DNA from: JAFIFT01 sp020051095
Lineage (GTDB): Bacteria; Pseudomonadota; Gammaproteobacteria; Legionellales; Legionellaceae
Direction of reading: 5' to 3'
DNA: 64,000 bases
Assembly (NCBI RefSeq): GCF_964199965.1
Contig: NZ_CAXMZT010000001.1
Location: forward strand, 310,001 to 374,000
Below the pieces are notes generated by a model. It had not been told where the DNA came from. It saw nothing but the letters and a program-made list of their open reading frames with translations, and searched no databases. Position 1 is the first letter of the stretch. Each line of letters starts with the position of its first letter. Made by a program: the position numbers and the translations under genes. Below, piece after piece: positions 27,239 through 36,619 of the stretch.

Positions 27239-27950
27239 AACCTTAAGTGGTTGGCTTATTCATGCTCAGCCTAGCGGTGAAACGGCCAGCTATTTGAGTA
27301 TTTTAACAGAAGAAAAAGGATTAATCCAAACCCGTTATCCTGGCGGGCAAAGTCGTAAGCGGAAAATGAACTTACAATTATTTACCCCGCTTTGGATTGA
27401 ACTTCAACAACGCGGCCAGATGCATTATTGTCAATCAATTGAGATTAAATCTCAACCGCCAGTATTATCAAACTTAGCCTTATCCTGCGCCTATTACATT
27501 AATGAGCTGATTTATAAAACCTTAAAACAACCCGAAATTGATAACCATCTGTACACGGTTTATGAACAAAGTTTGCTTTCATTACAACAAACACAAGAGC
27601 AAACAAAAATTGAACGCTTATTACGCCAATTTGAATGGTCACTGCTAGTGAGTCAGGGCCATAGTTATTCGTTTGAATTGGAAGGAGATCAACAAACAGC
27701 TATCGATATAACCCTCAATTATCTATTCCAACCAGGTTATGGATTTTACCCTAGCCCACAGGGATTTTCTGGCCAAACCCTGCTATCAATTGCTCAAAAT
27801 GGCTTAGCCGACAAAACAACGTTGTCTGTCGCCAAGCGGATCATGCGCCAAGCCATCGATTATCTTGTTGATTACCAACCCATTCATGCTCGTAAAATGT
27901 TTATGACACATCATCCTGAAAACAACACCTTAGCGATGGATAGACCATAA
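27228..27950 (+). CDS. recO: DNA repair protein RecO
   Basis: 240 residues. An N-terminal OB-fold starts LSGWLIHAQPSGETASYLSI, followed by the helical domain with SCAYYINELIYKTLKQPE. RecO loads RecA onto SSB-coated single-stranded DNA together with RecR. It overlaps era by 11 bases. The family zinc-finger cysteines are not evident, as in other gammaproteobacterial RecO proteins. Confidence 0.92.
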   Translation: MTSRTLSGWLIHAQPSGETASYLSILTEEKGLIQTRYPGGQSRKRKMNLQLFTPLWIELQQRGQMHYCQSIEIKSQPPVLSNLALSCAYYINELIYKTLKQPEIDNHLYTVYEQSLLSLQQTQEQTKIERLLRQFEWSLLVSQGHSYSFELEGDQQTAIDITLNYLFQPGYGFYPSPQGFSGQTLLSIAQNGLADKTTLSVAKRIMRQAIDYLVDYQPIHARKMFMTHHPENNTLAMDRP

Positions 27951-28014
27951 AACGCTCTGTCAACTTATTGATGATGCCCCTATTCTCTCGCTTTAATTTC
28001 ACCAAAAATTTCGT

Positions 28015-28020
28015 TATAAT
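28015..28020 (+). promoter_or_regulatory. candidate -10 box in front of the 969-residue unknown gene
   Basis: TATAAT at 28015-28020 lies 29 bases before the ATG at 28050, in the short gap after recO. Seventeen bases upstream there is only a poor match to TTGACA (TTTAAT, 27992-27997). This suggests that the unknown gene has its own promoter rather than being part of era-recO. Confidence 0.4.
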
Positions 28021-28049
28021 TGGGCTATTATCGACCAGCAGTTCATGTT

Positions 28050-30959
28050 ATGCCGTCAGTTATTCGTGAAGGATCACAATACAAAACCGCTATTCCGGTT
28101 GACTTACCACCTCTGAGCCATTCTGTACCTTCCTGCAGTGGACGGTTGCTTGGGCCGTATGCGGATGTCTATCATTTTGGCGCTGAAATATCGTCGTACG
28201 AATTAAGTGATACCGATAAATTAGTCATCATTGCTAGCCATAAAAAGCCAAATCCTCAGATCATCCTGTTAACACATGACGTTGACCTTATTCATAAAAT
28301 GCCTGGTAAACGAGACTGTTCACTTGTGGCAAAAATGGTTAGCCAGGTCCAACTGTATATTACTCATAGCCAGCACTACCCTAGCCCTTTAACAACCTGG
28401 CAAGATCAAAAGCAAGCCGTTGCAAATAATCTACTAAAGAAACTCCGCCAACTCTATGAAGATGAACGTAACATCCCGGCAGAAAACCTAGAAGAAAGAG
28501 AGATTTTTCGAAACCGCGTGATTTCGTTAATTGAATCGGCTAGCCATGAGAATTTACGTATCGCAAACCATCCCTACGTATCAACTGGGGAGTTGGGGTA
28601 TATACTATATCAATGCAAACGCCAAGCAGAAGATTATGAATTCAATCCATTTAAACAGGTTAGCAAAGCGGATCAAGAACAATATGAAAGTGATGGTCAG
28701 ACATGTTTTGTTTGGGATAGCTTGTCGCATTTATCCGGATCAAACTTTTCTATTGACGATTGCTTACAAACGATTGCAAGTCATTACCAGCTAAACGTCA
28801 GCTCAAACCCGAAGCATCCTTGCCGTCTTAACCGCTTTAAGCAAACCTTCGAAGCCTTTAATCAGGACGCCAATGACATCGTTGACTATTGCATGTTACC
28901 GAACAAACCCAAACAAACGAGTCATGTTGTCAATTCCGATAATATTCAAAAAACATACATTGATCCTTATTACACATTCCAATCCCCCGATATTCTAACG
29001 AATTTGAAAACCCGCCATGCAAGCCAACTCCCTGTTCTAGAAAATGGACAAACAGCAAATGAACTATTAGCCACACAAGAAGACAATAGTGCATGCTTTT
29101 CTAACGATAAATCACGCATTTTTGTCAAATTGAAGGATATCGATAATCGTTCATACATCCTTTCATATCGTTGTTTTATTGATCAAGATCTCATTCATTT
29201 ATTGCCAAGTCTCGATGATTTAAAAGCAGTTACTCGCGCTAGTGAAAGGCATCTCTACATGCCAGAACGGGCATGGATTCATTTTAAATTATTTTTTAAT
29301 CATATTCCTGCCTGGATAAAATGGCTCGGTCAGCAGACCAAGCGCATAGCGATAGAAGAGGTCTATGATCAAATCGTTGAACAAGTCCATCGTGGCCACG
29401 AAACAAATATTAAACCACGAGAGCCTAGCGATGTATTAGGGAACATTACAAAAGAGTTTGAAAAATCGCTCCCAAATAATATGAGTTTTCAAATGTGGTT
29501 ATCGGAATACCTCGATGATCATCACTATGTGTTTTCTGCTCCAGCTCAGTCAACTTTACCTAGTTTATACACCGATCCTATCCATCGAGTGTTAAATATC
29601 GGCGATCATGCAGCATCCTTTTTTGTCGGCTTAAATGAACGAAATCCAATACTGGGATCCTTTGCGTTATTAGCATATTTATTTGGTGGCATGTCAATTC
29701 TTGCACCAACTGCCTTAGAAAGCTTTTTGAAAAGTATGCATGCACAGGGTCTCACTCATTTAATTCCCATTGCTAAAGCGATTGGGGAAACAATGAGTAA
29801 CGGTCCAGTTACGCAAACCATTTCAGCATCGATGACACTTTGGCAAGCAACCATGCTATCTGGGCAGTTTGATAAAGCCCTAACTGTTGCATTATCAACC
29901 ATTAAAGAAAACCCTGCAGAAATCATACTTGTCGCGTCATTTGCTATGGGATTAGGCTATAGCTTATGTAATTTAATACCCTATCTTCGTAACGAAATGG
30001 GCAAATTTCCATACACAAATTATGCCGCTGTTGGAGCTAAAGGGGGAGCAGCGTGTTATGACACAGTGATGCATCCGGGTGATGATTGGCTTCTTGGCAC
30101 CATAAAATGGTTACTCAAAGGGATCCGATTATTCGCAATCGTGTTAGTGGCACCCGTTATTGAAGGAGTCTATTATGGTTGGGAAAATGGGTTTATAGCT
30201 GGGCTACGTAAAAGCCAAGCGGATATTTTAAATGCCCTCAAACAAATCATCGCTAGTTTAGTTGATAGCATGCTTTTGATTGGCATCATGTTGTTCAAAC
30301 ATGGAACGTCTTTGTTGCTGAATGTCCCTTTCCGTGGAATAACCAGTTTATTATCCAATGCTATCGCTCTATTCGGCCATGTAAATACTATTGGACAGAG
30401 CTTAATCCAGTTCTCCAAAAATCAATTTGATCCACTGACCTCATTCCGATCATCCCCGCTATACGGCTATAACCCGCCAATCAAAAATAGCGATAGTAAT
30501 TCAGCCATTAACCAAGTTACCAATCTGTTTATCAAAATAATTTACACACCGTTTTTTTTATTAAAGGATTATATTGTTTTAGCGCTAGCAGATATGGCGT
30601 CTTTCTCGTTGCGACTAGCACTAAGCATCACCAACAAAATTTGTAAATTATTAGCGTTCACATTTGGTTATCTATTCGTTGGAATATCCTATGCCACAGA
30701 CCCAACCATCGGATGGCTATGTTTAAAAATTGCAGATTCAATCACATTGTCTGCAAATTTTATTGACGAACAAGCAGGACAATTAAAAAGACAAGCTTTA
30801 TCACAAGCACAGATTCAACGTGGCTATTTGTATCGATGGGCATTTGCTAATGAGGAAGTCAAATTTCAAACACAGCTGCCAACAAAATCCCCCGCTGTTC
30901 GGGATCCGTTATATCTTGATTATCTAGACAGTGATTTGCCGCTTACTCGTGGAATCTAA
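28050..30959 (+). CDS. large uncharacterised protein with C-terminal membrane region
   Basis: A 969-residue protein that I do not recognise. The ATG at 28050 is chosen; an in-frame TTG 30 bases upstream overlaps the candidate -10 box. Residues about 1-490 are soluble, charged and moderately cysteine-containing. Residues about 520-900 hold many hydrophobic segments (for example around NPILGSFALLAYLFGGMSIL, IRLFAIVLVAPVIEGVYYG, SMLLIGIMLFKHGTSLLL and LAFTFGYLFVGISYATD). There is no signal peptide. One stretch, GSF...GGMSILAPT, loosely recalls GSF...GITLLAPT of the unknown protein at 3966-5222. Size, lack of family and layout would fit a Legionellales-specific effector-like protein, but nothing in the sequence proves secretion. 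Confidence 0.75.
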   Translation: MPSVIREGSQYKTAIPVDLPPLSHSVPSCSGRLLGPYADVYHFGAEISSYELSDTDKLVIIASHKKPNPQIILLTHDVDLIHKMPGKRDCSLVAKMVSQVQLYITHSQHYPSPLTTWQDQKQAVANNLLKKLRQLYEDERNIPAENLEEREIFRNRVISLIESASHENLRIANHPYVSTGELGYILYQCKRQAEDYEFNPFKQVSKADQEQYESDGQTCFVWDSLSHLSGSNFSIDDCLQTIASHYQLNVSSNPKHPCRLNRFKQTFEAFNQDANDIVDYCMLPNKPKQTSHVVNSDNIQKTYIDPYYTFQSPDILTNLKTRHASQLPVLENGQTANELLATQEDNSACFSNDKSRIFVKLKDIDNRSYILSYRCFIDQDLIHLLPSLDDLKAVTRASERHLYMPERAWIHFKLFFNHIPAWIKWLGQQTKRIAIEEVYDQIVEQVHRGHETNIKPREPSDVLGNITKEFEKSLPNNMSFQMWLSEYLDDHHYVFSAPAQSTLPSLYTDPIHRVLNIGDHAASFFVGLNERNPILGSFALLAYLFGGMSILAPTALESFLKSMHAQGLTHLIPIAKAIGETMSNGPVTQTISASMTLWQATMLSGQFDKALTVALSTIKENPAEIILVASFAMGLGYSLCNLIPYLRNEMGKFPYTNYAAVGAKGGAACYDTVMHPGDDWLLGTIKWLLKGIRLFAIVLVAPVIEGVYYGWENGFIAGLRKSQADILNALKQIIASLVDSMLLIGIMLFKHGTSLLLNVPFRGITSLLSNAIALFGHVNTIGQSLIQFSKNQFDPLTSFRSSPLYGYNPPIKNSDSNSAINQVTNLFIKIIYTPFFLLKDYIVLALADMASFSLRLALSITNKICKLLAFTFGYLFVGISYATDPTIGWLCLKIADSITLSANFIDEQAGQLKRQALSQAQIQRGYLYRWAFANEEVKFQTQLPTKSPAVRDPLYLDYLDSDLPLTRGI

Positions 30960-30971
30960 AGCGGCCACCTT

Positions 30972-31826
30972 TTAAATAAAGGCCACAATTAATGCAACCC
31001 ACATAACCAACCCGTACCAATGATTATTCAAAAATGCCGCAAAACAGTTAGGACCGCGTCGATCGTAGAGCAACCGTTGTTGATGAATAAAAAACAAGCT
31101 GGCTACAAACCAGATGATATAGAAGCGATAGTCAAAATGTGATAGCCAAGCAATTGGCAGCCATAAGCCATGGGTTATTATTTGCAGCACGCCGATTACA
31201 TAGCGATCGGACCGGCCAAAAAGAATGGCGCTGGAGTGCATTTGCATTAACAGATCATCGTCTCTATCAACCATCGCGTAGGCTGTATCATAAGCCACAA
31301 CCCAGCATATGTTTAACGCCATTAACAAACCTGTTATCAAAGAAAACTGCCCTTCCACCGCCTCAAAAACCATTGGCACACTGCTGGTAAATGCTAATCC
31401 AAGGATTAATTGCGGCATGTCAAACCATCGCTTTGTAAATGGGTAAAGTGCTGTGAATAAAGCCGCTATCAATGCAATTAAGAAGCAATAAGGCGGCAAA
31501 TGAATTAAGATAAATAACGCTATACTAAGGAGTATCGAAAAGCATACTAGGGCGTTCTGTAGTGTTAATTGCCCCGTCGCTAATGGCCGTTTTTTCGTTC
31601 TCGCCACATGCGCATCCAATTGTCTATCTGCGATATCATTGATAACACACCCAGCGGCTCGCATGGTGATCGTACCTAATAGAAACAATGTGAAAAGCCT
31701 TAACGACGGCAACCCTTGCGATGACAACCATAACGACCAAGCAACAGGATACCACAGTAACGCTGTGCCTATCGGCTTATCAAAACGCATTAATCGCCAA
31801 TAGGCAACCCAATTTGCAGAAGGCAA
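30972..31826 (-). CDS. ubiA: 4-hydroxybenzoate octaprenyltransferase
   Basis: 284 residues with eight or nine membrane helices and both Asp-rich motifs of true UbiA: NDIADRQLDAHVARTKKRP near residue 63 and YDTAYAMVDRDDD near 185. It joins the polyprenyl tail to 4-hydroxybenzoate in ubiquinone synthesis at the inner membrane. It follows ubiC with a 37-base overlap, the classical ubiCA order. Confidence 0.96.
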   Translation of the reverse strand: MPSANWVAYWRLMRFDKPIGTALLWYPVAWSLWLSSQGLPSLRLFTLFLLGTITMRAAGCVINDIADRQLDAHVARTKKRPLATGQLTLQNALVCFSILLSIALFILIHLPPYCFLIALIAALFTALYPFTKRWFDMPQLILGLAFTSSVPMVFEAVEGQFSLITGLLMALNICWVVAYDTAYAMVDRDDDLLMQMHSSAILFGRSDRYVIGVLQIITHGLWLPIAWLSHFDYRFYIIWFVASLFFIHQQRLLYDRRGPNCFAAFLNNHWYGLVMWVALIVAFI

Positions 31827-32341
31827 GGCTCTAACTCCGGTAAAAATAGTTCTGTTAAATAAAAATTAGCTTTTTCGTACAAGGAAAAAAGCGATAAGCG
31901 TAACCACAATCGCTCACTTTCTAAAACAAGCTCTTTTGGAGGCCAGTAGTAAGCGATATCCGACCTATCAATTGTACGAAAAGTCGAGCTCACACGCTTC
32001 ACATGAGGATTATCAAATAACATGTCGCCTAGGTTTTTATCGGCAAGTTGTTCGAAAAACGAAGAATGCAGATACCACGTGCTAGCGGGGATATAGGTTC
32101 GCGCATACCAGCAAGTATATTTGCCAGATAACATGAGGATTTCACGTTGAAATAATTGATCACAGGTTAGTTTCAAATAGTGTTGGCACCACCAGTCCGG
32201 GTTTGTAAGATTACCCGACATTACTTTGACAACAGCAGAACCCGTCATTTGATGTAATTTTTTTGTTAACGATCCCGAATCAGTTAAAAATGGAAATAAA
32301 TAGTCGGGGGCATCATGACTCTGGCTTATTGATCTAGTCAT
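31790..32341 (-). CDS. ubiC: chorismate lyase
   Basis: 183 residues. UbiC converts chorismate to 4-hydroxybenzoate and pyruvate, the first step of ubiquinone synthesis. Matches to the family are QREILMLSGKYTCWYARTYIP (seen from QREILML), with the conserved Arg residues, and the C-terminal FYLTELFLPEL, with the active-site Glu. Overall conservation is low, as usual for UbiC, but the 37-base overlap with ubiA supports the call. Confidence 0.88.
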   Translation of the reverse strand: MTRSISQSHDAPDYLFPFLTDSGSLTKKLHQMTGSAVVKVMSGNLTNPDWWCQHYLKLTCDQLFQREILMLSGKYTCWYARTYIPASTWYLHSSFFEQLADKNLGDMLFDNPHVKRVSSTFRTIDRSDIAYYWPPKELVLESERLWLRLSLFSLYEKANFYLTELFLPELEPCLLQIGLPIGD

Positions 32342-32427
32342 GTTTCATCAAGTCAAAATTAAATAGCTACTTTATACCTAAGCCACTTAAAAAAGCAAGT
32401 TTTGCACGTCTTAAAGACAGACTTTCG

Positions 32428-32943
32428 TTATGGGCAATTGACATTAGATAAACTGAGACGTCCTGAACCAGCAATAGCCAACTGTCTACCACTATCGCCT
32501 GTACAACCGCTAGCGCTGACTGTAAAGTTAGTTGCGTTACTATTTAAAAACCCGGTTCCATCATACGACACAACCGATGATACAGTGGTGATAGTGATGC
32601 CTGGTGGTAGCTGCTCATTCACACGGATTAATGTATCCCCTACATCAATCACATTATTGTCGTTTTCATCGACAAACACAACCCATCCTTGTGCCCATTG
32701 CGCATTGGTGCCACAAGCATTTAGTGCTGCAGAGGATGCGGCACACACACTGACTTGTTCTCCGCGTTTAATCGCCTCGAGCCGGGCATAGTTTAGACTT
32801 GCAGATAACTTGTTAACTGTTGCAGTAATATGATTATTTTGTACCATATTAAAATAACTAGGGACAGCCAACCCGATTAGAATCGCTGCAACCACGAGGG
32901 TTATCATCATTTCAACTAATGTAAATCCATTTTTGCACATCAT
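32428..32943 (-). CDS. type IV pilus minor pilin, FimT/GspH type
   Basis: 171 residues. The short leader MMCKNG is followed by FTLVEMMITLVVAAILIGLAVPS (FTLVEMMITL onward), with Glu+5, and a GspH/FimT domain with NYARLEAIKRGEQVSVCA, WAQGWVVFVDENDN and a late cysteine pair. FimT/FimU minor pilins prime type IV pilus assembly or, in Legionella and others, bind DNA during natural uptake. It is a separate transcription unit, 126 bases from the next gene, with AAGGAA before the start. Confidence 0.9.
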   Translation of the reverse strand: MMCKNGFTLVEMMITLVVAAILIGLAVPSYFNMVQNNHITATVNKLSASLNYARLEAIKRGEQVSVCAASSAALNACGTNAQWAQGWVVFVDENDNNVIDVGDTLIRVNEQLPPGITITTVSSVVSYDGTGFLNSNATNFTVSASGCTGDSGRQLAIAGSGRLSLSNVNCP

Positions 32944-33069
32944 AAATCGATTCCTTTATTAATCCTGCTTATCAATCAAACTTTCGGATAAGAGATAATT
33001 TAATTATAGCGGAGATATTTCACAGTATGAATCAGCTTGAAAGTGAAGAGAGTGCATAAATTGGGTCTT

Positions 33070-33552
33070 TTATCGAACAGTAACTCCCCCTATTCGATTA
33101 ACAAGAAGCTCAATTGGCTTTTGATTCCCCAATGATAATGTAAATCGTCCATTAACAGCCCAATGGTTTGGATCAGACGAAAATAGTAACTGCTGATGCT
33201 TATCAAAGCCATGCCAATTCACATCGAGTTTATCAGAATAATTGAATACCCATTGCCGTATTATTTTCGATTGCTGACAATTATATTTGGGTTTACTGAT
33301 GACAACCCGAAACCCTTTTGCCCAACGATTGTCAGGTGAGCATAGCACTAAGGCTTGTTGATTGATTATCGCTGAAGTACGTGTGTAGTTTATGGCAGTT
33401 TCCAGCATTGCTTTCACCGCTTTAAGTTGTTTTAACTGAGAATGATGTTGCCATTCTGGTAGGGCGATGCATACGATGATTGCGACCAGCATTAGAACGA
33501 CACATAACTCAATGATCGTCCAACCTTTTAGATTACGAGATGTTCTTGACAT
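33070..33552 (-). CDS. divergent GspH/FimT-like pseudopilin
   Basis: 160 residues. The prepilin leader MSRTSRNLKG is followed by WTIIELCVVLMLVAIIVCIA (seen as WTIIELCVVL): tryptophan replaces the usual +1 phenylalanine, while Glu+5 is kept. The next segment, NYTRTSAIINQQALVLCS, with WAKGFRVVIS later, matches the GspH/FimT fold. The start lies in the last 25 bases of holD, so the two are coupled. Role: probably a minor pilin of the type IV pilus; substrate or partner unknown. Confidence 0.8.
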   Translation of the reverse strand: MSRTSRNLKGWTIIELCVVLMLVAIIVCIALPEWQHHSQLKQLKAVKAMLETAINYTRTSAIINQQALVLCSPDNRWAKGFRVVISKPKYNCQQSKIIRQWVFNYSDKLDVNWHGFDKHQQLLFSSDPNHWAVNGRFTLSLGNQKPIELLVNRIGGVTVR

Positions 33553-33992
33553 AAAAAATGCTGAATATCCTTAAAGCACTGCTTTTTTAATGTTGGATTA
33601 GCTATCATGTCCATTAAGCTAGGAACAAACAACCAATTTTTTTTATGTGCTATGTCCTCAATGAATTTACCATGACCAAAAATAATCGCATGATGATGGA
33701 TCGACTGATTTAGCCAATTGTCAATGCACGCTGGGCAAACCGTATTTTCCGACGATTCAATGGGCGGAACTATTTGATAATATTTCTGACTAAAATCAAA
33801 AGCCATCGACATAAAAACCCACAAATCTTTCTCAGACTTTGTCAGTTCGTTTTCAAGGCAACATAACAATGTTGCCTGATCAAGGTTGTGGTTGGCGATA
33901 TTACATTGGCAAGGCGAAATCACATTTTTTTTTCGTTGTTGCCACACGGTAATGCCCATTTGCTGCAAATAATAGCCTCTTCGAGAATCCAT
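33528..33992 (-). CDS. holD: DNA polymerase III psi subunit (HolD-like)
   Basis: 154 residues. The N-terminus DSRRGYYLQQMGITVWQQRK closely follows the E. coli psi pattern SRRxxxLQQxGITxWxxR that contacts chi, and the late PSLMDMIANPTLKKQCFKDI matches its conserved LTDLRANPTARAALW region. Psi bridges the chi subunit and the clamp loader at the replication fork. The middle is divergent and cysteine-rich (CQCN, CC and CPAC). It is identified by motif only, and small HolD proteins are often missed in this group. Confidence 0.78.
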   Translation of the reverse strand: MDSRRGYYLQQMGITVWQQRKKNVISPCQCNIANHNLDQATLLCCLENELTKSEKDLWVFMSMAFDFSQKYYQIVPPIESSENTVCPACIDNWLNQSIHHHAIIFGHGKFIEDIAHKKNWLFVPSLMDMIANPTLKKQCFKDIQHFLCQEHLVI

Positions 33993-34022
33993 AATGCCAT
34001 CTAAAAGAATTATAAAACGTCG

Positions 34023-35516
34023 TCAAACCTTATCAATTGGTCGAATCCAAGGTTGAAATTTTTGATATTCAGCTGGCAATTTCGATAAGGCATCATGCGC
34101 CTCAGACCATGTGGTGAATTGCCCTGCCGTAAGAATAAACCATTGCTCCCCGTTTTGTTTAATTGGGTAAGTGTATATTTTTAGGGAAGTCACTGGAAAT
34201 TTAACACTCAGTGCTTTTAGAAACTTAATCTGGTGCGTTGCCACAAGCTGGATGGTGTATTTGGGTGGCAATTTCGACTTTTGTGGTGGCGCTTTAGCAA
34301 ACTGAATACTAACTAACTTGCTATCAATTGGTTGGGTCACTGTTGCCTTTTCAGGTTGCTGGCTTACCCCAGCTTTCACAACTAACGTCGGTTTGCTTTC
34401 AGTTTCCGGTTTAAATTTCGTGTGTTCATCGATGCTGGGCGCTTTAATGGCTGCATGCAAAGTCGATTCAAGCATATGAGTTGAAGGTTGAGTCAATTTA
34501 GTACCATCAGCCAATTGTTCCATTTTGACCATCGCTAAATGTGACTCAACCGCAGGTTCTTGATAAGGCACCTTGATTTTGTTTAGTCGGCTAGTCAGTG
34601 GGAAGGATGTGTCTTCAAACACCTGCGCTTTGGCCAAGTTAGGATAACTAGCATTTTTGCTTGCAATATTTGGATGTGTCGGTGTTTGCTTTACTAACGT
34701 CAGCGTTTGTCGTAAATCAAAACCTTGCCATAGTTGGATGGAAATAAATCCAAGTAAGAGCACGGCGGCTAAAGCTGAGAATTGCTTAACGCGGTTAAAA
34801 AGCTTTCCTTTATTTGCTGTAACAGAGGAAGAAAATGACGCCATTTCATGATTCATGGTTGCAATCTGTCCCTTTGTCAGCTGATAAAAGCGATCACAAG
34901 TTTTAGCATTTATTTTTGTACGTAAACGTTCATCTGTTACTTTTTGATAGAGGTATGTTTTAATTTCATCTTTGGCAAAAGGACCCAGTTCGATGCTATG
35001 TATCGCATCTTCGGCATCTTTACTGCTTAATTGATTTAGTAAAGGTAGCAAAGTATAGTCTGCTAACAATAATACATGGAAATAGGGGGTTTGTGGTTGA
35101 GATTTTACGATATCTAATAATGCTTCGACTTGCTTCTGGGGTAAGTTATGCGCATCATCGATAATGAGAAGTGTATGATGCCCTCTTTCATTGACTTGGT
35201 GACATATATCAGCCATGGTGGCCTGTTTTGGCTTAACTAGGTTAAGATGATTAGCAAGACCTGCAACAATTGTTCCCTCATCATGAGGGACTTTGCTTTG
35301 AGTCGTGTATGTATCAAACGTATCGGACAAATTCTGTTGCAAAAACTGCATATACGTTGATTTGCCGCCCTGCTTTTCGGCGAACGCAACTAACATCACG
35401 TTATTAAATAACAGCAAGTGGTTAACAAAATCAAGTTGAGCTAACCATGAAACAGGTTTTAACAAAGACTGTTTAGCGTGATGATCGCTTTGCTTATTCA
35501 CTGTATCCTGACTCAT
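34023..35516 (-). CDS. damX: DamX-like SPOR-domain protein with N-terminal ATPase-like domain
   Basis: 497 residues. An AAA-like domain (about 25-225) has a degenerate P-loop, AEKQGGKST, in which the first glycine is alanine, and a good Walker B LLIIDDAHNLP. One membrane segment (about 245-262, SALAAVLLLGFISIQLW) is followed by a low-complexity periplasmic linker and a C-terminal SPOR domain (about 420-497, starting KYTIQLVATHQIKFL). DamX binds denuded septal peptidoglycan during division. The aroK-aroB-damX order is the conserved one, and the start overlaps aroB by 4 bases. Confidence 0.9.
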   Translation of the reverse strand: MSQDTVNKQSDHHAKQSLLKPVSWLAQLDFVNHLLLFNNVMLVAFAEKQGGKSTYMQFLQQNLSDTFDTYTTQSKVPHDEGTIVAGLANHLNLVKPKQATMADICHQVNERGHHTLLIIDDAHNLPQKQVEALLDIVKSQPQTPYFHVLLLADYTLLPLLNQLSSKDAEDAIHSIELGPFAKDEIKTYLYQKVTDERLRTKINAKTCDRFYQLTKGQIATMNHEMASFSSSVTANKGKLFNRVKQFSALAAVLLLGFISIQLWQGFDLRQTLTLVKQTPTHPNIASKNASYPNLAKAQVFEDTSFPLTSRLNKIKVPYQEPAVESHLAMVKMEQLADGTKLTQPSTHMLESTLHAAIKAPSIDEHTKFKPETESKPTLVVKAGVSQQPEKATVTQPIDSKLVSIQFAKAPPQKSKLPPKYTIQLVATHQIKFLKALSVKFPVTSLKIYTYPIKQNGEQWFILTAGQFTTWSEAHDALSKLPAEYQKFQPWIRPIDKV

Positions 35517-36619
35517 GCGTTCACTCCTTCAGTTGCCAATAACAACGTTTTTAGTATTTGCTCATCTGACACTGCTTCATCAATAAAACATTGTCCCACA
35601 TCTTTCATTAAAATCATTCTTAAATGATTATCCTTAATCTTTTTGTCCTGCTTCATAGCCTTTAGCAAGGCTTCAGGCGACCATTCAGGCTCAATTCTTC
35701 TTGGTAAGTTAGCCAGCTTTAACAGCCCATCAACCTTTGTTATTAACGCCTTGTTGGCATAGCCACACAAGTGGGATAAAACAGCGGCACAATACAAACC
35801 AATCGCCACTGCCTCACCATGCAGAAACTTATCATAATTAGTATAAGTTTCAATTGCATGGGCAAATGTGTGGCCAAGATTTAACAGCGCTCTTAATCCT
35901 TTTTCTTTCTCGTCTTTGTTGACAAACTCTGCCTTAATCTGACAACAACGACCAATAATCTCTGATAACTTACCCGAAGCGAAATAATCATTATCCTGGA
36001 GTAAGTTCGCTATGGCGGCAAGAAATTCATCACTTGATAATAAACCATATTTTATGATTTCTGCAAAACCCGCATTAATTTCTCTCATCGGCAGTGTCTT
36101 CAGTGTAGTTAGATCAATGAAAACAACACTTGGATGGTAGAAACTGCCAATCATATTTTTGCCCAGAGGATGATTAATGGCAGTTTTGCCCCCTACCGAT
36201 GAATCTACTTGGGATAAGAGCGTGGTAGGAATCTGAATCAAGTTAACCCCACGCTGGTAAGTGGCTGCCACAAAACCTGTTAAATCACCAATGACACCTC
36301 CGCCTAAAGCAATAATTGTCGAGTCACGATGGTATTGGTTTTTAATTAAAAAATCATGGGTTGCGTACCAATTTTCATGTGTTTTATGAACTTCACCATC
36401 TGGTAAAATGAAATGTTTACATTCGTATTGCGTTCGCAGGAAATCGAGATCTTTTAAATACAATGGTGCGACTGTTTCATTAGTAACAATCAATACTTGC
36501 CGTCCTACAATAAATGGCGAAATATTTTTTGTGACTAACAAATTATGGCCAATATAAATCGGGTAAGATTGTTGTGCCAAATCAATAGAAAGCGTTATTT
36601 TGGGATTAGGATTCGCCAT
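35513..36619 (-). CDS. aroB: 3-dehydroquinate synthase
   Basis: 368 residues. AroB converts DAHP to 3-dehydroquinate, the second step of the shikimate pathway, using NAD and a divalent metal. Visible are the NAD-binding ALGGGVIGDLTGFVAATYQRG (from ALGGGVIGD), QVDSSVGGKTAIN, and metal ligands in LLNLGHTFAHAIE and FLHGEAVAIG. It overlaps aroK by 14 bases and damX by 4. Confidence 0.97.
   Translation of the reverse strand: MANPNPKITLSIDLAQQSYPIYIGHNLLVTKNISPFIVGRQVLIVTNETVAPLYLKDLDFLRTQYECKHFILPDGEVHKTHENWYATHDFLIKNQYHRDSTIIALGGGVIGDLTGFVAATYQRGVNLIQIPTTLLSQVDSSVGGKTAINHPLGKNMIGSFYHPSVVFIDLTTLKTLPMREINAGFAEIIKYGLLSSDEFLAAIANLLQDNDYFASGKLSEIIGRCCQIKAEFVNKDEKEKGLRALLNLGHTFAHAIETYTNYDKFLHGEAVAIGLYCAAVLSHLCGYANKALITKVDGLLKLANLPRRIEPEWSPEALLKAMKQDKKIKDNHLRMILMKDVGQCFIDEAVSDEQILKTLLLATEGVNA

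Noticed and set aside
32402..32791. 129-codon open frame opposite the FimT-like gene
   Set aside because: It lies antisense to a clear pilin gene with a prepilin signal, and the product matches nothing.
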